Made by a program: the position numbers and the translations under genes. From positions 124,001 to 188,000 of the forward strand of contig NZ_CP045997.1 in NCBI RefSeq assembly GCF_010233585.1: a DNA stretch of 64,000 nucleotides, read 5' to 3'. Below, piece by piece: positions 9,539-18,412 of this stretch. Each line of letters starts with the position of its first letter. The stretch's first letter is position 1. Source of the stretch: Spirosoma endbachense. GTDB taxonomy: Bacteria; Bacteroidota; Bacteroidia; Cytophagales; Spirosomataceae. The notes beneath the pieces are model-generated. The model did no database searches. It had not been told where the DNA came from and was given only the letters and a program-made list of their open reading frames with translations.

Positions 9539-9555
9539 CACTCGATAGATCCGGC

Positions 9556-9593
9556 AAAAGCCAGATTAGTGACGTCACTAATCTGGCTTTTTT
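9556..9593. terminator. Palindromic terminator after the 357-residue gene
   Basis: A perfect inverted repeat of 18 bp per arm (9556-9573 and 9574-9591), centred on tgacgtca and flanked by A and T runs, so it could work on either strand. It ends the upstream gene before the ahpC promoter region. Confidence 0.88.
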
Positions 9594-9795
9594 GTTTATG
9601 AGTAAAATTATAAATAGAACATTCCTGCCTATTAGTATTATTCTTTAAAGAAGGGTATTCATTTTGTTTTATCCAATTTGCTACTAATCGTCTGAATGCC
9701 TTTTAATTACTCACAAATGGTGTTGTTCTATCTATCACTCATCGATAAAAACAATATCATTTCCAGAAGAACACTCCCTTAATTTGCATTTGAAT

Positions 9796-9803
9796 TAGAT
9801 TTG
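9796..9803 (+). promoter_or_regulatory. Candidate -7 element of ahpC promoter
   Basis: TAGATTTG fits the Bacteroidota -7 consensus TAnnTTTG and lies 27 bp before the ahpC start. No TTG is found at the -33 spacing. This may fit an activator-dependent promoter, for example OxyR, but no OxyR site was identified. Confidence 0.4.
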
Positions 9804-9830
9804 AACTGATATACAACCTGAATTGATTCT

Positions 9831-10385
9831 ATGAAAAATCAAATTATTTCTGTTGGCTCGCAATTTCCGGATTTTAAAAAACTGGCTGTTGTTTCGCTCG
9901 ATAAAGACAACGAGTTCTACGAAATTTCGTCGGACGATCACAAGAATGCGAATCAGTGGTTAGTGATGTTCTGGTGGCCAAAGGATTTCACCTTCGTATG
10001 CCCAACCGAAATTGCTGAATTCAACAAGAAGTTTAACGATTTCCAGGATCGCGATACGATGGTAATCGGCGCTTCAACCGATAGCGAATTCGTTCACCTG
10101 GCATGGCGTAAAAACCACGACGATCTGCGTGGTCTGAAGTTCCCGATGCTGGCCGATACATCGAAATCACTGGCCGAAGAGCTGGGTATTCTGGAAGCCA
10201 ACGAAAAAGTTGCGTATCGTGTTACGTACATCGTTGATCCACAGGGTATTGTTCGTTGGGTAAACGTTAATGATCTTTCTGTTGGTCGTAACGTCAACGA
10301 AGTAATCCGCGTGCTTGATGCCCTTCAAACGGACGAACTGTGCCCCTGCAACTGGCAGAAAGGCGAAGCTACGCTGACCGCTTAA
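9831..10385 (+). CDS. ahpC: Alkyl hydroperoxide reductase AhpC (2-Cys peroxiredoxin)
   Basis: 184 residues. The peroxidatic cysteine is C57 in DFTFVCPTE; the C-terminal CPCNWQKGE (C171, C173) supplies the resolving cysteine. This C-terminal motif is that of the AhpC type found in mycobacteria, which is reduced through AhpD. It destroys hydrogen peroxide, organic peroxides and peroxynitrite in the cytoplasm. ahpD follows after 86 bp that hold a strong inverted repeat. No ahpF is present in the window. OxyR control is likely from known biology (oxyR is at 20530) but not shown by a visible site. Confidence 0.95.
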   Translation: MKNQIISVGSQFPDFKKLAVVSLDKDNEFYEISSDDHKNANQWLVMFWWPKDFTFVCPTEIAEFNKKFNDFQDRDTMVIGASTDSEFVHLAWRKNHDDLRGLKFPMLADTSKSLAEELGILEANEKVAYRVTYIVDPQGIVRWVNVNDLSVGRNVNEVIRVLDALQTDELCPCNWQKGEATLTA

Positions 10386-10402
10386 TTAATGATTGACTAA
10401 TT

Positions 10403-10451
10403 GACTGGCTGAATGATTGAGTTCTGAATTCCTCCAATCATTCAGCCAGTC
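10403..10451. repeat. Octamer-periodic inverted repeat between ahpC and ahpD
   Basis: A perfect 17-bp stem (10403-10419 with 10435-10451) around a 15-nt loop. The left side runs in 8-bp steps on TGAC/TGAA (TGACTAAT, TGACTGGC, TGAATGAT, TGAG), a relative of the 7-bp-periodic repeats elsewhere. There is no T-run after the stem, so it may act as an RNA-stability or partial-termination hairpin that lowers ahpD expression (inference). Confidence 0.75.
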
Positions 10452-10471
10452 AGTCAGTCGACAATTCAATC

Positions 10472-11059
10472 ATGACAACTACACAAAACGAAACCGTTAC
10501 GTCGTTGCTGGGTCTGGTCGGTCTCGAACCTACCGGCGAGCATCCTGTTTTGGAGGCATTAGCTCAGGCGGACCATCGCTACCTGCGCGATCTGAAAATC
10601 AACGTAGGCAACGTCCTGAACAGCACTCAGACGCTGACCAAAAAAGAAGCGCTGTTATTAGCTCTGTCGATCGCTGTAAATGAAAAATACCAGCCGCTGA
10701 TCGATTCCCTGACAACGGTTGCTAAACAGGAGGGTGCTTCTGATGCCGAGGTTGCTGAAACAGTTGCCTGTACATCGCTTTTGAGCACGAACAATGTATT
10801 TTATCGGTTCCGGCACTTTGTCAGCAAAGATTATTATCAGCAAACTCAACCCGGAATTCGGATGAGTATTATGATGAATCCGGTGCTGGGTAAGGAGTTT
10901 TTTGAGCTGATGAGTCTGGCGGTGTCGGCCGTCAATGGCTGCGAACTTTGCGTTCGGTCGCACGAAGAAAGTGTATTGAAACACGGTGCCAGTGAGCCAC
11001 GTGTTTTTGATGCGATCCGGTTAGCGGCTGTGATCAAAGGGTTGATCACCGTTTTGTAA
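10472..11059 (+). CDS. ahpD: AhpD-type alkylhydroperoxidase
   Basis: 195 residues. The active site is C157-E-L-C160-V-R-S-H164, matching the Cys-x-x-Cys-x3-His of AhpD and carboxymuconolactone-decarboxylase-fold proteins. In mycobacteria AhpD accepts electrons through lipoyl-dependent enzymes and reduces AhpC; pairing here with a mycobacterial-type AhpC makes the same job likely. It shares direction with ahpC and is separated by the 17-bp hairpin. A bidirectional terminator lies just after the stop. Confidence 0.92.
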   Translation: MTTTQNETVTSLLGLVGLEPTGEHPVLEALAQADHRYLRDLKINVGNVLNSTQTLTKKEALLLALSIAVNEKYQPLIDSLTTVAKQEGASDAEVAETVACTSLLSTNNVFYRFRHFVSKDYYQQTQPGIRMSIMMNPVLGKEFFELMSLAVSAVNGCELCVRSHEESVLKHGASEPRVFDAIRLAAVIKGLITVL

Positions 11060-11078
11060 GGATAATCATACGAGTCAT

Positions 11079-11149
11079 AAACGCGTAAGGGGGATAAAAG
11101 AACGGAAGCATCAAGCCTCATTGTTCTTCTATCCCCCTTACGCGTTTTT
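11079..11149. terminator. Bidirectional terminator between ahpD and the 2047-residue gene
   Basis: Arms of about 25 bp (11079-11103 and 11123-11147) pair with one mismatch around a 19-nt loop, with A-runs before and T-runs after. It lies between two convergent genes and can serve both. Confidence 0.88.
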
Positions 11150-11160
11150 ACTGCGTCCTC

Positions 11161-14100
11161 TTATTGATCGCCCAGATCAGTTGCGGAAATCCATTTCACC
11201 CCAAATTGCTGTCCCTGGATCCCAGATTCGGATGGGTTTATATAGCGGATGGTAAACGAATTGACAATTCCATTCCACTGAGCGCTGTTTTTCACCGGGA
11301 TTGCATAGGTATGATACCGGTTGTCGGGTATGATATTGAACTGGATTTTCTGATTGGATTGCTCCGCTTCCAGCTCCGACTGACCAATCTTCTTCCAATC
11401 AAGCGATAATTGCGTTTCTGGCGTAATAGCCCGCATCCGAACGTAAATCGTGCCAAACTCAGCTGTTTTATAGCCTTTTTGGGGCGACGACAGCCGGAAG
11501 CGCCGATCGGTTGGGGTTATTACCAGTTCATCACCAACCGGGAATCCCTGATCATATCCTTTACGATACGTGAACCCCTTGCGTGTTGGGCTATTGGCAA
11601 ATACATAATTAGGCTTGGTTTCTGCACGGGGCAGTCCGTTGATTGTACTGCGGATTTCATCCAGCGTACCCACGACAACATTGAAGTCAAATTCATATAC
11701 GCCATTTGGGTCCAGAATCATGTTCACGGTGTTGGCAATATAGCCTGCATTGATCGATTCAGGAGGGCCAATACCAGGGCTATCGAACAGACCCGCCTTG
11801 AATTCGTTCGAGTAAGGGGTATGCAGGGCAAGGCCCCGGTTTGTATTGGGCCGGACAGCGACGATCCATGGCTCTGAGGCACTGATGTCATAAGGCCCCA
11901 TATGTCCCTGATAATTATATTGGTTGAAGCTTTTGCCACTTCCGCCAATATTTGGAATCGCGTTCACATTAACCAGAGGAGCGTTGGTATACGGATCGCC
12001 CTGCACCACATAGAACTGGTAGTACATGCTGCTGGTATACGTACAGGGAAGTTCCTGTTGGCGTGAATCTGCATACTTGGTTTGGTCTGGACGGCTGCCT
12101 GTAATTCGGACATGTCGTTTTACGACGTTGCCTTCCAATCGAATCCATTGCTCAACGATGTAGTCGCCGGGTTCGTTACTCAAGCCCCAGTGCATACCAC
12201 GTGTTTTACAGTAAAGCATTTTATCCGTACGTCCATATCCCAGAATCGGCGAGTAGTCTCCAGCAATGCTACCTCCCTGTACGGGGTTATAGCCTATGTC
12301 GTCTAATACCCGTTTCCCATTCTGAGTCCATCCGGTATTAGCATCGGGGAGACCATAGAGCGAAATTTGATCGTCGCGGCCTGGATCCCGTTTTCCATTT
12401 GATTTAACATAACAGTTAATCATGTTTTCACCCACCTGAAGATCGGTTACTTCGCGAACAACACCACCAACGCCTAGATCAATGGCCACCCGAACCCGCT
12501 CATTCTGCAATACGGGCCGCTTATCATCTGGTTGAGGGCTATTTAAGATGGGGTAATCCTCGTTAGATGGTGGCGTACAGCCATCGACAGTGACAGTGCC
12601 CGTTGCGGTCTTGCTGGTACAACCGTTTCGAGTGGCGGTGACGGTGTAGGAGTAGGAACCATTGGTAGAGGGCGCTGTGAAGTTGATCGTCTGGCCTTGT
12701 TGACTAATGCCATTCCCAGTCCAGCTATAGGTAATCTGATCACAGTTGGGGCCTGAACAGTTGGCGTTCAGACTTACGGCTCCTCCACAGCCAGTGTTGA
12801 CCGAGTTGACCGACACATCGAAAGCGCAATTCTGGGTCGGTGTGCAACCCGTGACGGTGACAACCCCAATGGCGGTTTTGCTGGTACAACCATTGCGAGT
12901 AGCCGTGACAGTGTACGAATAGGTGCCGTTGGTGGAGGGGGCGGTCAGGTTGAGGGTTTGGCCTTGCTGACTGACACCATTGCCACTCCAGCTGTAGCTG
13001 ACCTGATCACAGTTAGGCCCAGAACAATTGGCGTTCAGACTTACCGCACTCCCACAAGTGGCGTTGACCGAGTTGACCGACACATCGAAAGCGCAGTTCT
13101 GGGTTGGCGTGCAACCCGCAACGGTAACAGTACCGACCGCCGTCTTACTGGTGCAGCCATTACGCGTGGCCGTGACGGTGTAGGAATAAGTGCCGTTGGT
13201 GGAGGGCGCGGTCAGGCTGAGGGTTTGCCCTTGCTGACTGATGCCATTGCCGCTCCAGCTGTAGCTGACCTGATCACAGTTGGGTCCTGAACAGTTGGCA
13301 TTCAGACTTACCGCACTCCCACAGGCGGCATTCACCGAGTTGACCGACACATCAAAGGCACAACTAGCCGTGGAGGTCGAGCTGGGACAGCTGGCGGTGG
13401 TGATGGGACTGTGAGCCAGCTCAAAGGTGCTGCCTGCCACCTTCACCGCGATGGTGAGGGGGGTGTTGGTTTTGTAGGAGTCGGGAATCGACCAGCTATA
13501 GCCGAACTGAGCAAAGCCATTGGTGTTGTAGGCCAGAGCGACATCGGTTCGTGTCTGGTCGGCCAGCAGGGTAGTGGCTTTGGTGCCATTGATGTAGACA
13601 TCGACGCTCTGGGATTTCTGGGTGGCTTTGGTATCGAGGATCCAGCCATTGAGAGCGTTACAGTTGGCATTATCGAGGTAGCTGCGGTATTCGGGAGTGG
13701 GAGCACTACAACCCGTGACGGTGACAACCCCAACGGCGGTTTTACTGGTGCAGCCATTGCGCGTGGCCGTGACAGTGTAAGAGTAGGAACCATTGGTAGA
13801 GGGCGCGGTCAGATTGAGGGTTTGTCCCTGCTGACTGATGCCGTTGCCACTCCAGCTGTAGCTGACCTGATCACAGTTAGAACCTGAACAGTTGGCATTC
13901 AGACTTACCGCACTCCCACAGGCGGCACTCAGTGAGTTGACCGACACATCGAAAGCACATGTAGGTGGAGGAGTACAGCCTGTGACGGTAACAACCCCAA
14001 CGGCGGTTTTACTGGTGCAGCCGTTTCGAGTGGCCGTGACAGTGTAGGAGTAGGTGCCGTTGGCGGATGGAGCCGTCAGATTGAGGGTTTGACCTTGCTG

Positions 14101-17100
14101 GCTGACTCCATTTCCGCTCCAGCTATAACTGACCTGATCACAGTTGGGTCCTGAACAGGTAGCGTTCAGACTTACCGTTCCTCCACAAGTGGCGCTCATC
14201 GAGTTGACTGACACATCGAAGGCGCAGTTCTGAGTGGGCGTGCAACCATCGACAGTGACAGTGCCCGTTGCGGTCTTGCTGGTACAACCGTTTCGAGTGG
14301 CGGTGACGGTGTAGGAGTAGGAACCATTGGTAGAGGGCGCTGTGAAGTTGATCGTCTGGCCTTGTTGACTAATGCCATTCCCAGTCCAGCTATAGGTAAT
14401 CTGATCACAGTTGGGGCCTGAACAGTTGGCGTTCAGACTTACGGCTCCTCCACAAGTAGCGTTGACCGAGTTGACCGACACATCGAAAGCGCAATTCTGG
14501 GTCGGTGTGCAACCCGTGACGGTGACAACCCCAACGGCGGTTTTGCTGGTACAACCATTGCGAGTAGCCGTGACAGTGTAGGAATAGGTTCCGTTAGTCG
14601 ATGGGGCGGTCAGGTTGAGGGTTTGGCCTTGCTGGGTAACTCCATTGCCACTCCAGCTGTAGCTGACCTGATCACAGTTAGGCCCAGAACAATTGGCGTT
14701 CAGACTTACCGCACTCCCACAAGTGGCGTTGACCGAGTTGACCGACACATCGAAAGCGCAGTTCTGGGTTGGCGTGCAACCCGCAACGGTGACGGTTCCG
14801 ACCGCCGTCTTACTGGTGCAGCCATTACGCGTGGCCGTGACGGTGTAGGAATAAGTGCCGTTGGTGGAGGGCGCGGTCAGGCTGAGGGTTTGCCCTTGCT
14901 GACTGATGCCATTGCCGCTCCAGCTATAGGTAATCTGATCACAGTTGGGTCCAGAACAATTGGCGTTCAGACTTACCGCACTCCCACAGGCGGCATTCAC
15001 CGAGTTGACCGACACATCAAAGGCACAACTAGCCGTGGAGGTCGAGCTGGGACAGCTGGCGGTGGTGATGGGACTGTGAGCCAGCTCAAAGGTGCTGCCT
15101 GCCACCTTCACCGCGATGGTGAGGGGGGTGTTGGTTTTGTAGGAGTCGGGAATCGACCAGCTATAGCCGAACTGAGCAAAGCCATTGGTGTTGTAGGCCA
15201 GAGCGACATCGGTTCGTGTCTGGTCGGCCAGCAGGGTAGTGGCTTTGGTGCCATTGATGTAGACATCGACGCTCTGGGATTTCTGGGTGGCTTTGGTATC
15301 GAGGATCCAGCCATTGAGAGCGTTACAGTTGGCATTATCGAGGTAGCTGCGGTATTCGGGAGTGGAAGCACTACTACAACCCGTGACGGTGACAACCCCA
15401 ACGGCAGTCTTACTGGTGCAGCCATTGCGCGTGGCCGTGACAGTGTAGGAATAAGTGCCGTTGGTCGACGGTGAAGTCAGGTTAAGGGTTTGTCCTTGCT
15501 GGCTGATGCCATTGCCACTCCAGCTGTAGCTGACCTGATCACAGTTAGGGCCTGAGCAGTTGGCGTTCAGGCTTACCGCATTACCACAAGTAGCATTGAC
15601 CGGGCTGACCGACACATCAAAAGCGCAGGAGGGTTGTGTACTACAGCCACTAACGGTGACGGTTCCCGTCGCGGTTTTGCTGGCACAACCCGGCCGAGTG
15701 GCGGTAACCGTATACGTATAGGTTCCATTGGTGGAGGGAGCCGTCAGGTTAAGGGTTTGTCCTTGCTGGCTAACACCATTGCCACTCCAGTTATAACTGA
15801 CCTGATCACAGTTGGGTCCTGAACAGGTAGCGTTCAGGGTCACCGATCCTCCACAAGAAGCGTTGACTGAATTAACCGATACATCAAAAGCGCAGGTAGG
15901 GGTAGACGATCCGGGACAACTCGGGGTTGACAACGGGCTCTGGGTTAATTCAAAGGAGCTTCCTGCTACTTTAGCCGCAATTTTAAGGGGCGAGTTATTT
16001 TTGTACTGGTCGGGTAAATTCCAACGGTACCCGTATAGTTCAAATCCGCTGACATTGAACGACTTTGAGACATCCGTACGATTTTGATCGGCTTTGATGG
16101 TCGTCACCTTAACATCATTGATGTAAATATCCAGATTTACGGATTGCTTGGGCGCATTGAGGTTTATAGCCCAGCCACCAATGACATCACAGTTCGCAAA
16201 TTCTAAGAATCCTCGATAATTAGGGGTGCCAGATGGATCAGATGGATCTGTTCCAGGGGACGACCCAGGGCAAACGGGGGTAGTGGTTGGGCTCTGGATT
16301 AAATCCGTGTTGGTATTGGCATACCGTACCGATACTTTCAGGGCTTTATTGGCCTTGTACTTTTCGGGCAGACTCCAGCGGTAGCCGTATAATTCAAAAC
16401 CACTCACATTGTATGTCCTGGCAACATCCGACCGGTTTTGATCGGCCTTGATCGTTGCTACCTTAGCGTTGTCGATGTAAATGTCCAGATCTACCGATTG
16501 TTTCGGAGAGTTCACATCGATGGCCCAGCCACCAATAACATCACAGTTGGCAAACTCCAGAAAGCCTCGGTAATCGGGACTGGCAACCCTTGCTCCTTTA
16601 GCGGTATTGTCGGTAACAACGTTATCCGTAAGAACGTATAAGGTTGGTGAAGCAGAATTAGTCTGGTTATTGGCATCGTTAGCAGGTTCGCGAAGCGCTG
16701 CCTTTTGAGTGGTTAACTCTTTTAGGTTAACTAACGCTTTTTCTACAAATAAGCTCTGTGCATCGGCCTGACCATGGCTACGCAATAGCCGGAAAGAAGT
16801 GCCAGGTGTTATCGTTGAAAAATGCCCAATAATGTGATACGTTGCTTCAGTCCGCGCTGGATAAGATAACTCGGCGCCGATATAATCGACAAAGTCACCT
16901 CCTGTTTGTTCAAAACCTGCAGGGAGTATAAGTTTTAATCGATACGTATTGGAACCAGGTAGATGAAAGAGTAAATTCGGGGATATTGATAGCAGTTCGG
17001 CTTTGATCGTCAGATCGATGGTTTCGCCCAGCCGGATCGACTGCTTATTGATACTTAGACTAAACCGGATCGGATCATTATCAGTGGGTGAAAGGCTTTG

Positions 17101-17304
17101 CCGATCCGATAGATTAGCGAAATTATGATACGTAAATAAATTAACTGGAGTCGGCCGGGGCGTAACACTAACTAGCCTACGCCCCGGTGGCTTTTTTATA
17201 ATAGGTAGGCTGTACGAGGAGAGTGCTAGCAGAAACAGTAGGCAAAAATAGCTCAAAGAGTATCCGGTAATACATCTTTTCAGATTGTAAAAGATTAATT
17301 TCAT
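11161..17304 (-). CDS. Large secreted modular Cys-rich repeat protein (2047 residues)
   Basis: Sec-type signal peptide (about 1-33; LLFLLALSSYSLP). Residues 60-200 are a single beta-rich domain. Then come two repeated module types. Type B (about 100 residues, four copies near 243, 361, 648 and 1202) has the pattern ANC..GWA(I).D then VD(I)YI..K..T..ADQ.R.DV then G(Y)RW..P; it resembles an unnamed GWAWD/IYDG module of bacterial surface proteins. Type A (about 88 residues, ten copies near 470, 558, 759, 847, 937, 1027, 1117, 1314, 1402, 1490) is Ig-like with six cysteines (CAFDVSV, CG, C, C, GC, GC) and SYSWSGNG. Residues 1581-2047 form a non-repeated domain that may bind or process carbohydrate (weak recognition). 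No Por-type sorting tail is seen. Start ATG at 17304 fits the signal peptide. Confidence 0.85.
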   Translation of the reverse strand: MKLIFYNLKRCITGYSLSYFCLLFLLALSSYSLPIIKKPPGRRLVSVTPRPTPVNLFTYHNFANLSDRQSLSPTDNDPIRFSLSINKQSIRLGETIDLTIKAELLSISPNLLFHLPGSNTYRLKLILPAGFEQTGGDFVDYIGAELSYPARTEATYHIIGHFSTITPGTSFRLLRSHGQADAQSLFVEKALVNLKELTTQKAALREPANDANNQTNSASPTLYVLTDNVVTDNTAKGARVASPDYRGFLEFANCDVIGGWAIDVNSPKQSVDLDIYIDNAKVATIKADQNRSDVARTYNVSGFELYGYRWSLPEKYKANKALKVSVRYANTNTDLIQSPTTTPVCPGSSPGTDPSDPSGTPNYRGFLEFANCDVIGGWAINLNAPKQSVNLDIYINDVKVTTIKADQNRTDVSKSFNVSGFELYGYRWNLPDQYKNNSPLKIAAKVAGSSFELTQSPLSTPSCPGSSTPTCAFDVSVNSVNASCGGSVTLNATCSGPNCDQVSYNWSGNGVSQQGQTLNLTAPSTNGTYTYTVTATRPGCASKTATGTVTVSGCSTQPSCAFDVSVSPVNATCGNAVSLNANCSGPNCDQVSYSWSGNGISQQGQTLNLTSPSTNGTYSYTVTATRNGCTSKTAVGVVTVTGCSSASTPEYRSYLDNANCNALNGWILDTKATQKSQSVDVYINGTKATTLLADQTRTDVALAYNTNGFAQFGYSWSIPDSYKTNTPLTIAVKVAGSTFELAHSPITTASCPSSTSTASCAFDVSVNSVNAACGSAVSLNANCSGPNCDQITYSWSGNGISQQGQTLSLTAPSTNGTYSYTVTATRNGCTSKTAVGTVTVAGCTPTQNCAFDVSVNSVNATCGSAVSLNANCSGPNCDQVSYSWSGNGVTQQGQTLNLTAPSTNGTYSYTVTATRNGCTSKTAVGVVTVTGCTPTQNCAFDVSVNSVNATCGGAVSLNANCSGPNCDQITYSWTGNGISQQGQTINFTAPSTNGSYSYTVTATRNGCTSKTATGTVTVDGCTPTQNCAFDVSVNSMSATCGGTVSLNATCSGPNCDQVSYSWSGNGVSQQGQTLNLTAPSANGTYSYTVTATRNGCTSKTAVGVVTVTGCTPPPTCAFDVSVNSLSAACGSAVSLNANCSGSNCDQVSYSWSGNGISQQGQTLNLTAPSTNGSYSYTVTATRNGCTSKTAVGVVTVTGCSAPTPEYRSYLDNANCNALNGWILDTKATQKSQSVDVYINGTKATTLLADQTRTDVALAYNTNGFAQFGYSWSIPDSYKTNTPLTIAVKVAGSTFELAHSPITTASCPSSTSTASCAFDVSVNSVNAACGSAVSLNANCSGPNCDQVSYSWSGNGISQQGQTLSLTAPSTNGTYSYTVTATRNGCTSKTAVGTVTVAGCTPTQNCAFDVSVNSVNATCGSAVSLNANCSGPNCDQVSYSWSGNGVSQQGQTLNLTAPSTNGTYSYTVTATRNGCTSKTAIGVVTVTGCTPTQNCAFDVSVNSVNTGCGGAVSLNANCSGPNCDQITYSWTGNGISQQGQTINFTAPSTNGSYSYTVTATRNGCTSKTATGTVTVDGCTPPSNEDYPILNSPQPDDKRPVLQNERVRVAIDLGVGGVVREVTDLQVGENMINCYVKSNGKRDPGRDDQISLYGLPDANTGWTQNGKRVLDDIGYNPVQGGSIAGDYSPILGYGRTDKMLYCKTRGMHWGLSNEPGDYIVEQWIRLEGNVVKRHVRITGSRPDQTKYADSRQQELPCTYTSSMYYQFYVVQGDPYTNAPLVNVNAIPNIGGSGKSFNQYNYQGHMGPYDISASEPWIVAVRPNTNRGLALHTPYSNEFKAGLFDSPGIGPPESINAGYIANTVNMILDPNGVYEFDFNVVVGTLDEIRSTINGLPRAETKPNYVFANSPTRKGFTYRKGYDQGFPVGDELVITPTDRRFRLSSPQKGYKTAEFGTIYVRMRAITPETQLSLDWKKIGQSELEAEQSNQKIQFNIIPDNRYHTYAIPVKNSAQWNGIVNSFTIRYINPSESGIQGQQFGVKWISATDLGDQ
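12581..13703 (-). repeat. Long internal DNA repeat, copy 1
   Basis: Nearly identical to 14246-15368 with a constant offset of 1665 bp (555 codons). It covers the DNA for modules B4, A8, A9 and A10 of the modular protein. The two copies include an identical run of more than 200 bp near 12581 and another of more than 300 bp near 13321-13690. Confidence 0.9.
14246..15368 (-). repeat. Long internal DNA repeat, copy 2
   Basis: Second copy of the 12581-13703 segment, coding modules B3, A3, A4 and A5. After 15368 the offset changes by 3 bp (one inserted codon) and identity falls to that of the ordinary module repeats, which marks the edge of the recent duplication or gene-conversion tract. Confidence 0.9.
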
Positions 17305-18359
17305 AATAAGTTGGATAAAGCTAGTTGGTAAGCAAGCCTATGACTAGGCACTGATAGGTCCGTAGCAAAATTTGTACCGGTTTTGTAAGAAATGGTAAGA
17401 AATAATTAATGATTTGAGAATATACTTAATTAGTTATTTATTAATAAGTTTATAAAATCGTTAACTTAAGAGTATTCGCTAATTCTGGCTAAATGGTGAG
17501 TGCCAGTACTATTTTTATTTTTTGTGACCATTTATAAAGTACTATCTCTTTTATTCACTTTGATAATTAAGTAGTCTTAATAGTGTTTAATGTTGCTAAT
17601 GGGAAGTTTAACTGAAAAATGACCATTTAAGTTATTAAAATTGTATATATAGCTACAATCTGGTTAATTTATTGTTAATCTGAACCTTCTAAAGGCTGGA
17701 TTTGCTTGAAATCAAATTAATTAGGGCCAGAATAGAGCTAACCTTATAGTTTCATGAATGGAGTACTGTTTATGGGCGGTATTTTCCAAAAAATGAAACG
17801 GATAATGGCTTCTATAGAAGTGATAAATGGTAGCCTTATTACGCGAAAAAGGCGATTTTGGGCTTATATCTTGCTCAATCAGCTGAACTAACTGGCCTGA
17901 CGGTGAACTTTATAGGATTGTTGTAGTTCAAGCCAGGCACGCTTTGTTTCAAGTAGGTAATATGTGAAATCTGAGGAGACAAAGAGCAAATAGAACTAGC
18001 TATTTTGCCAATAGTAAGCACATATTTATAGTTGCAATTTGTGACATATGCTATACCTGAAGAGATTATTATAGAATCTTAGTAAATGGCATGGATTTTG
18101 TCAGAAAGCATAAATATATCTTTTCTATATAAAAGTAACATATGTAAGGGTGATCTTGAGTAAGCCAGAGACGAGGGGTCCTAAACAGGTCCTCATCAGT
18201 ATAGGGTTAAACGGTAAGTCAACTTAAATACACGCTCAGCCATCCACTACGAAGAGGACTTAAACAAAAAAGTATGTTTTAGGACCACTTTGCGATTATC
18301 AGCCTACGGTAACATCCTTTAAACGCTCACAATTCAATAAAATAACTGGCTTTATGCAA
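17305..18359. other. AT-rich non-coding stretch upstream of the modular protein gene
   Basis: About 1.05 kb, clearly richer in A+T than its flanks, with no open frame of useful length on either strand. It should hold the promoter and any long leader of the 2047-residue gene. I found no clear TAnnTTTG promoter facing that gene. A 9-bp inverted pair (18177-18185 with 18278-18286) spans about 90 bp. A small RNA or a decayed gene is possible, but nothing in the sequence proves either. Confidence 0.5.
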
Positions 18360-18392
18360 GAACACCCCATCACTAGCAGTGATGGGGTGTTC
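18360..18392 (-). terminator. Terminator of hemH
   Basis: A 15-bp perfect stem (18360-18374 with 18378-18392) with a 3-nt loop lies 20 bp past the hemH stop. The T-run on the minus strand is short (gttctt), so termination may be partial. Confidence 0.7.
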
Positions 18393-18412
18393 ACTTTATA
18401 GGCTTATTGATA

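Noticed and set aside
12958..15474. Long plus-strand open frames opposite the modular protein gene, up to 283 residues
   Set aside because: They repeat in step with the modules on the other strand, have G/V/T/R-rich composition without any domain, and no promoter or start context. They are a by-product of the repeat's codon choice.
12560..15910. Possible CRISPR or satellite array, because of regular repeats
   Set aside because: The repeats are in-frame protein modules of about 88 and 100 codons, with no short palindromic repeat plus spacer structure.
17981..17997. 17-bp exact match (aaagagcaaatagaact) with 51419-51435
   Set aside because: One such match is near what chance allows for a 64 kb window, and only the second copy is near a promoter.
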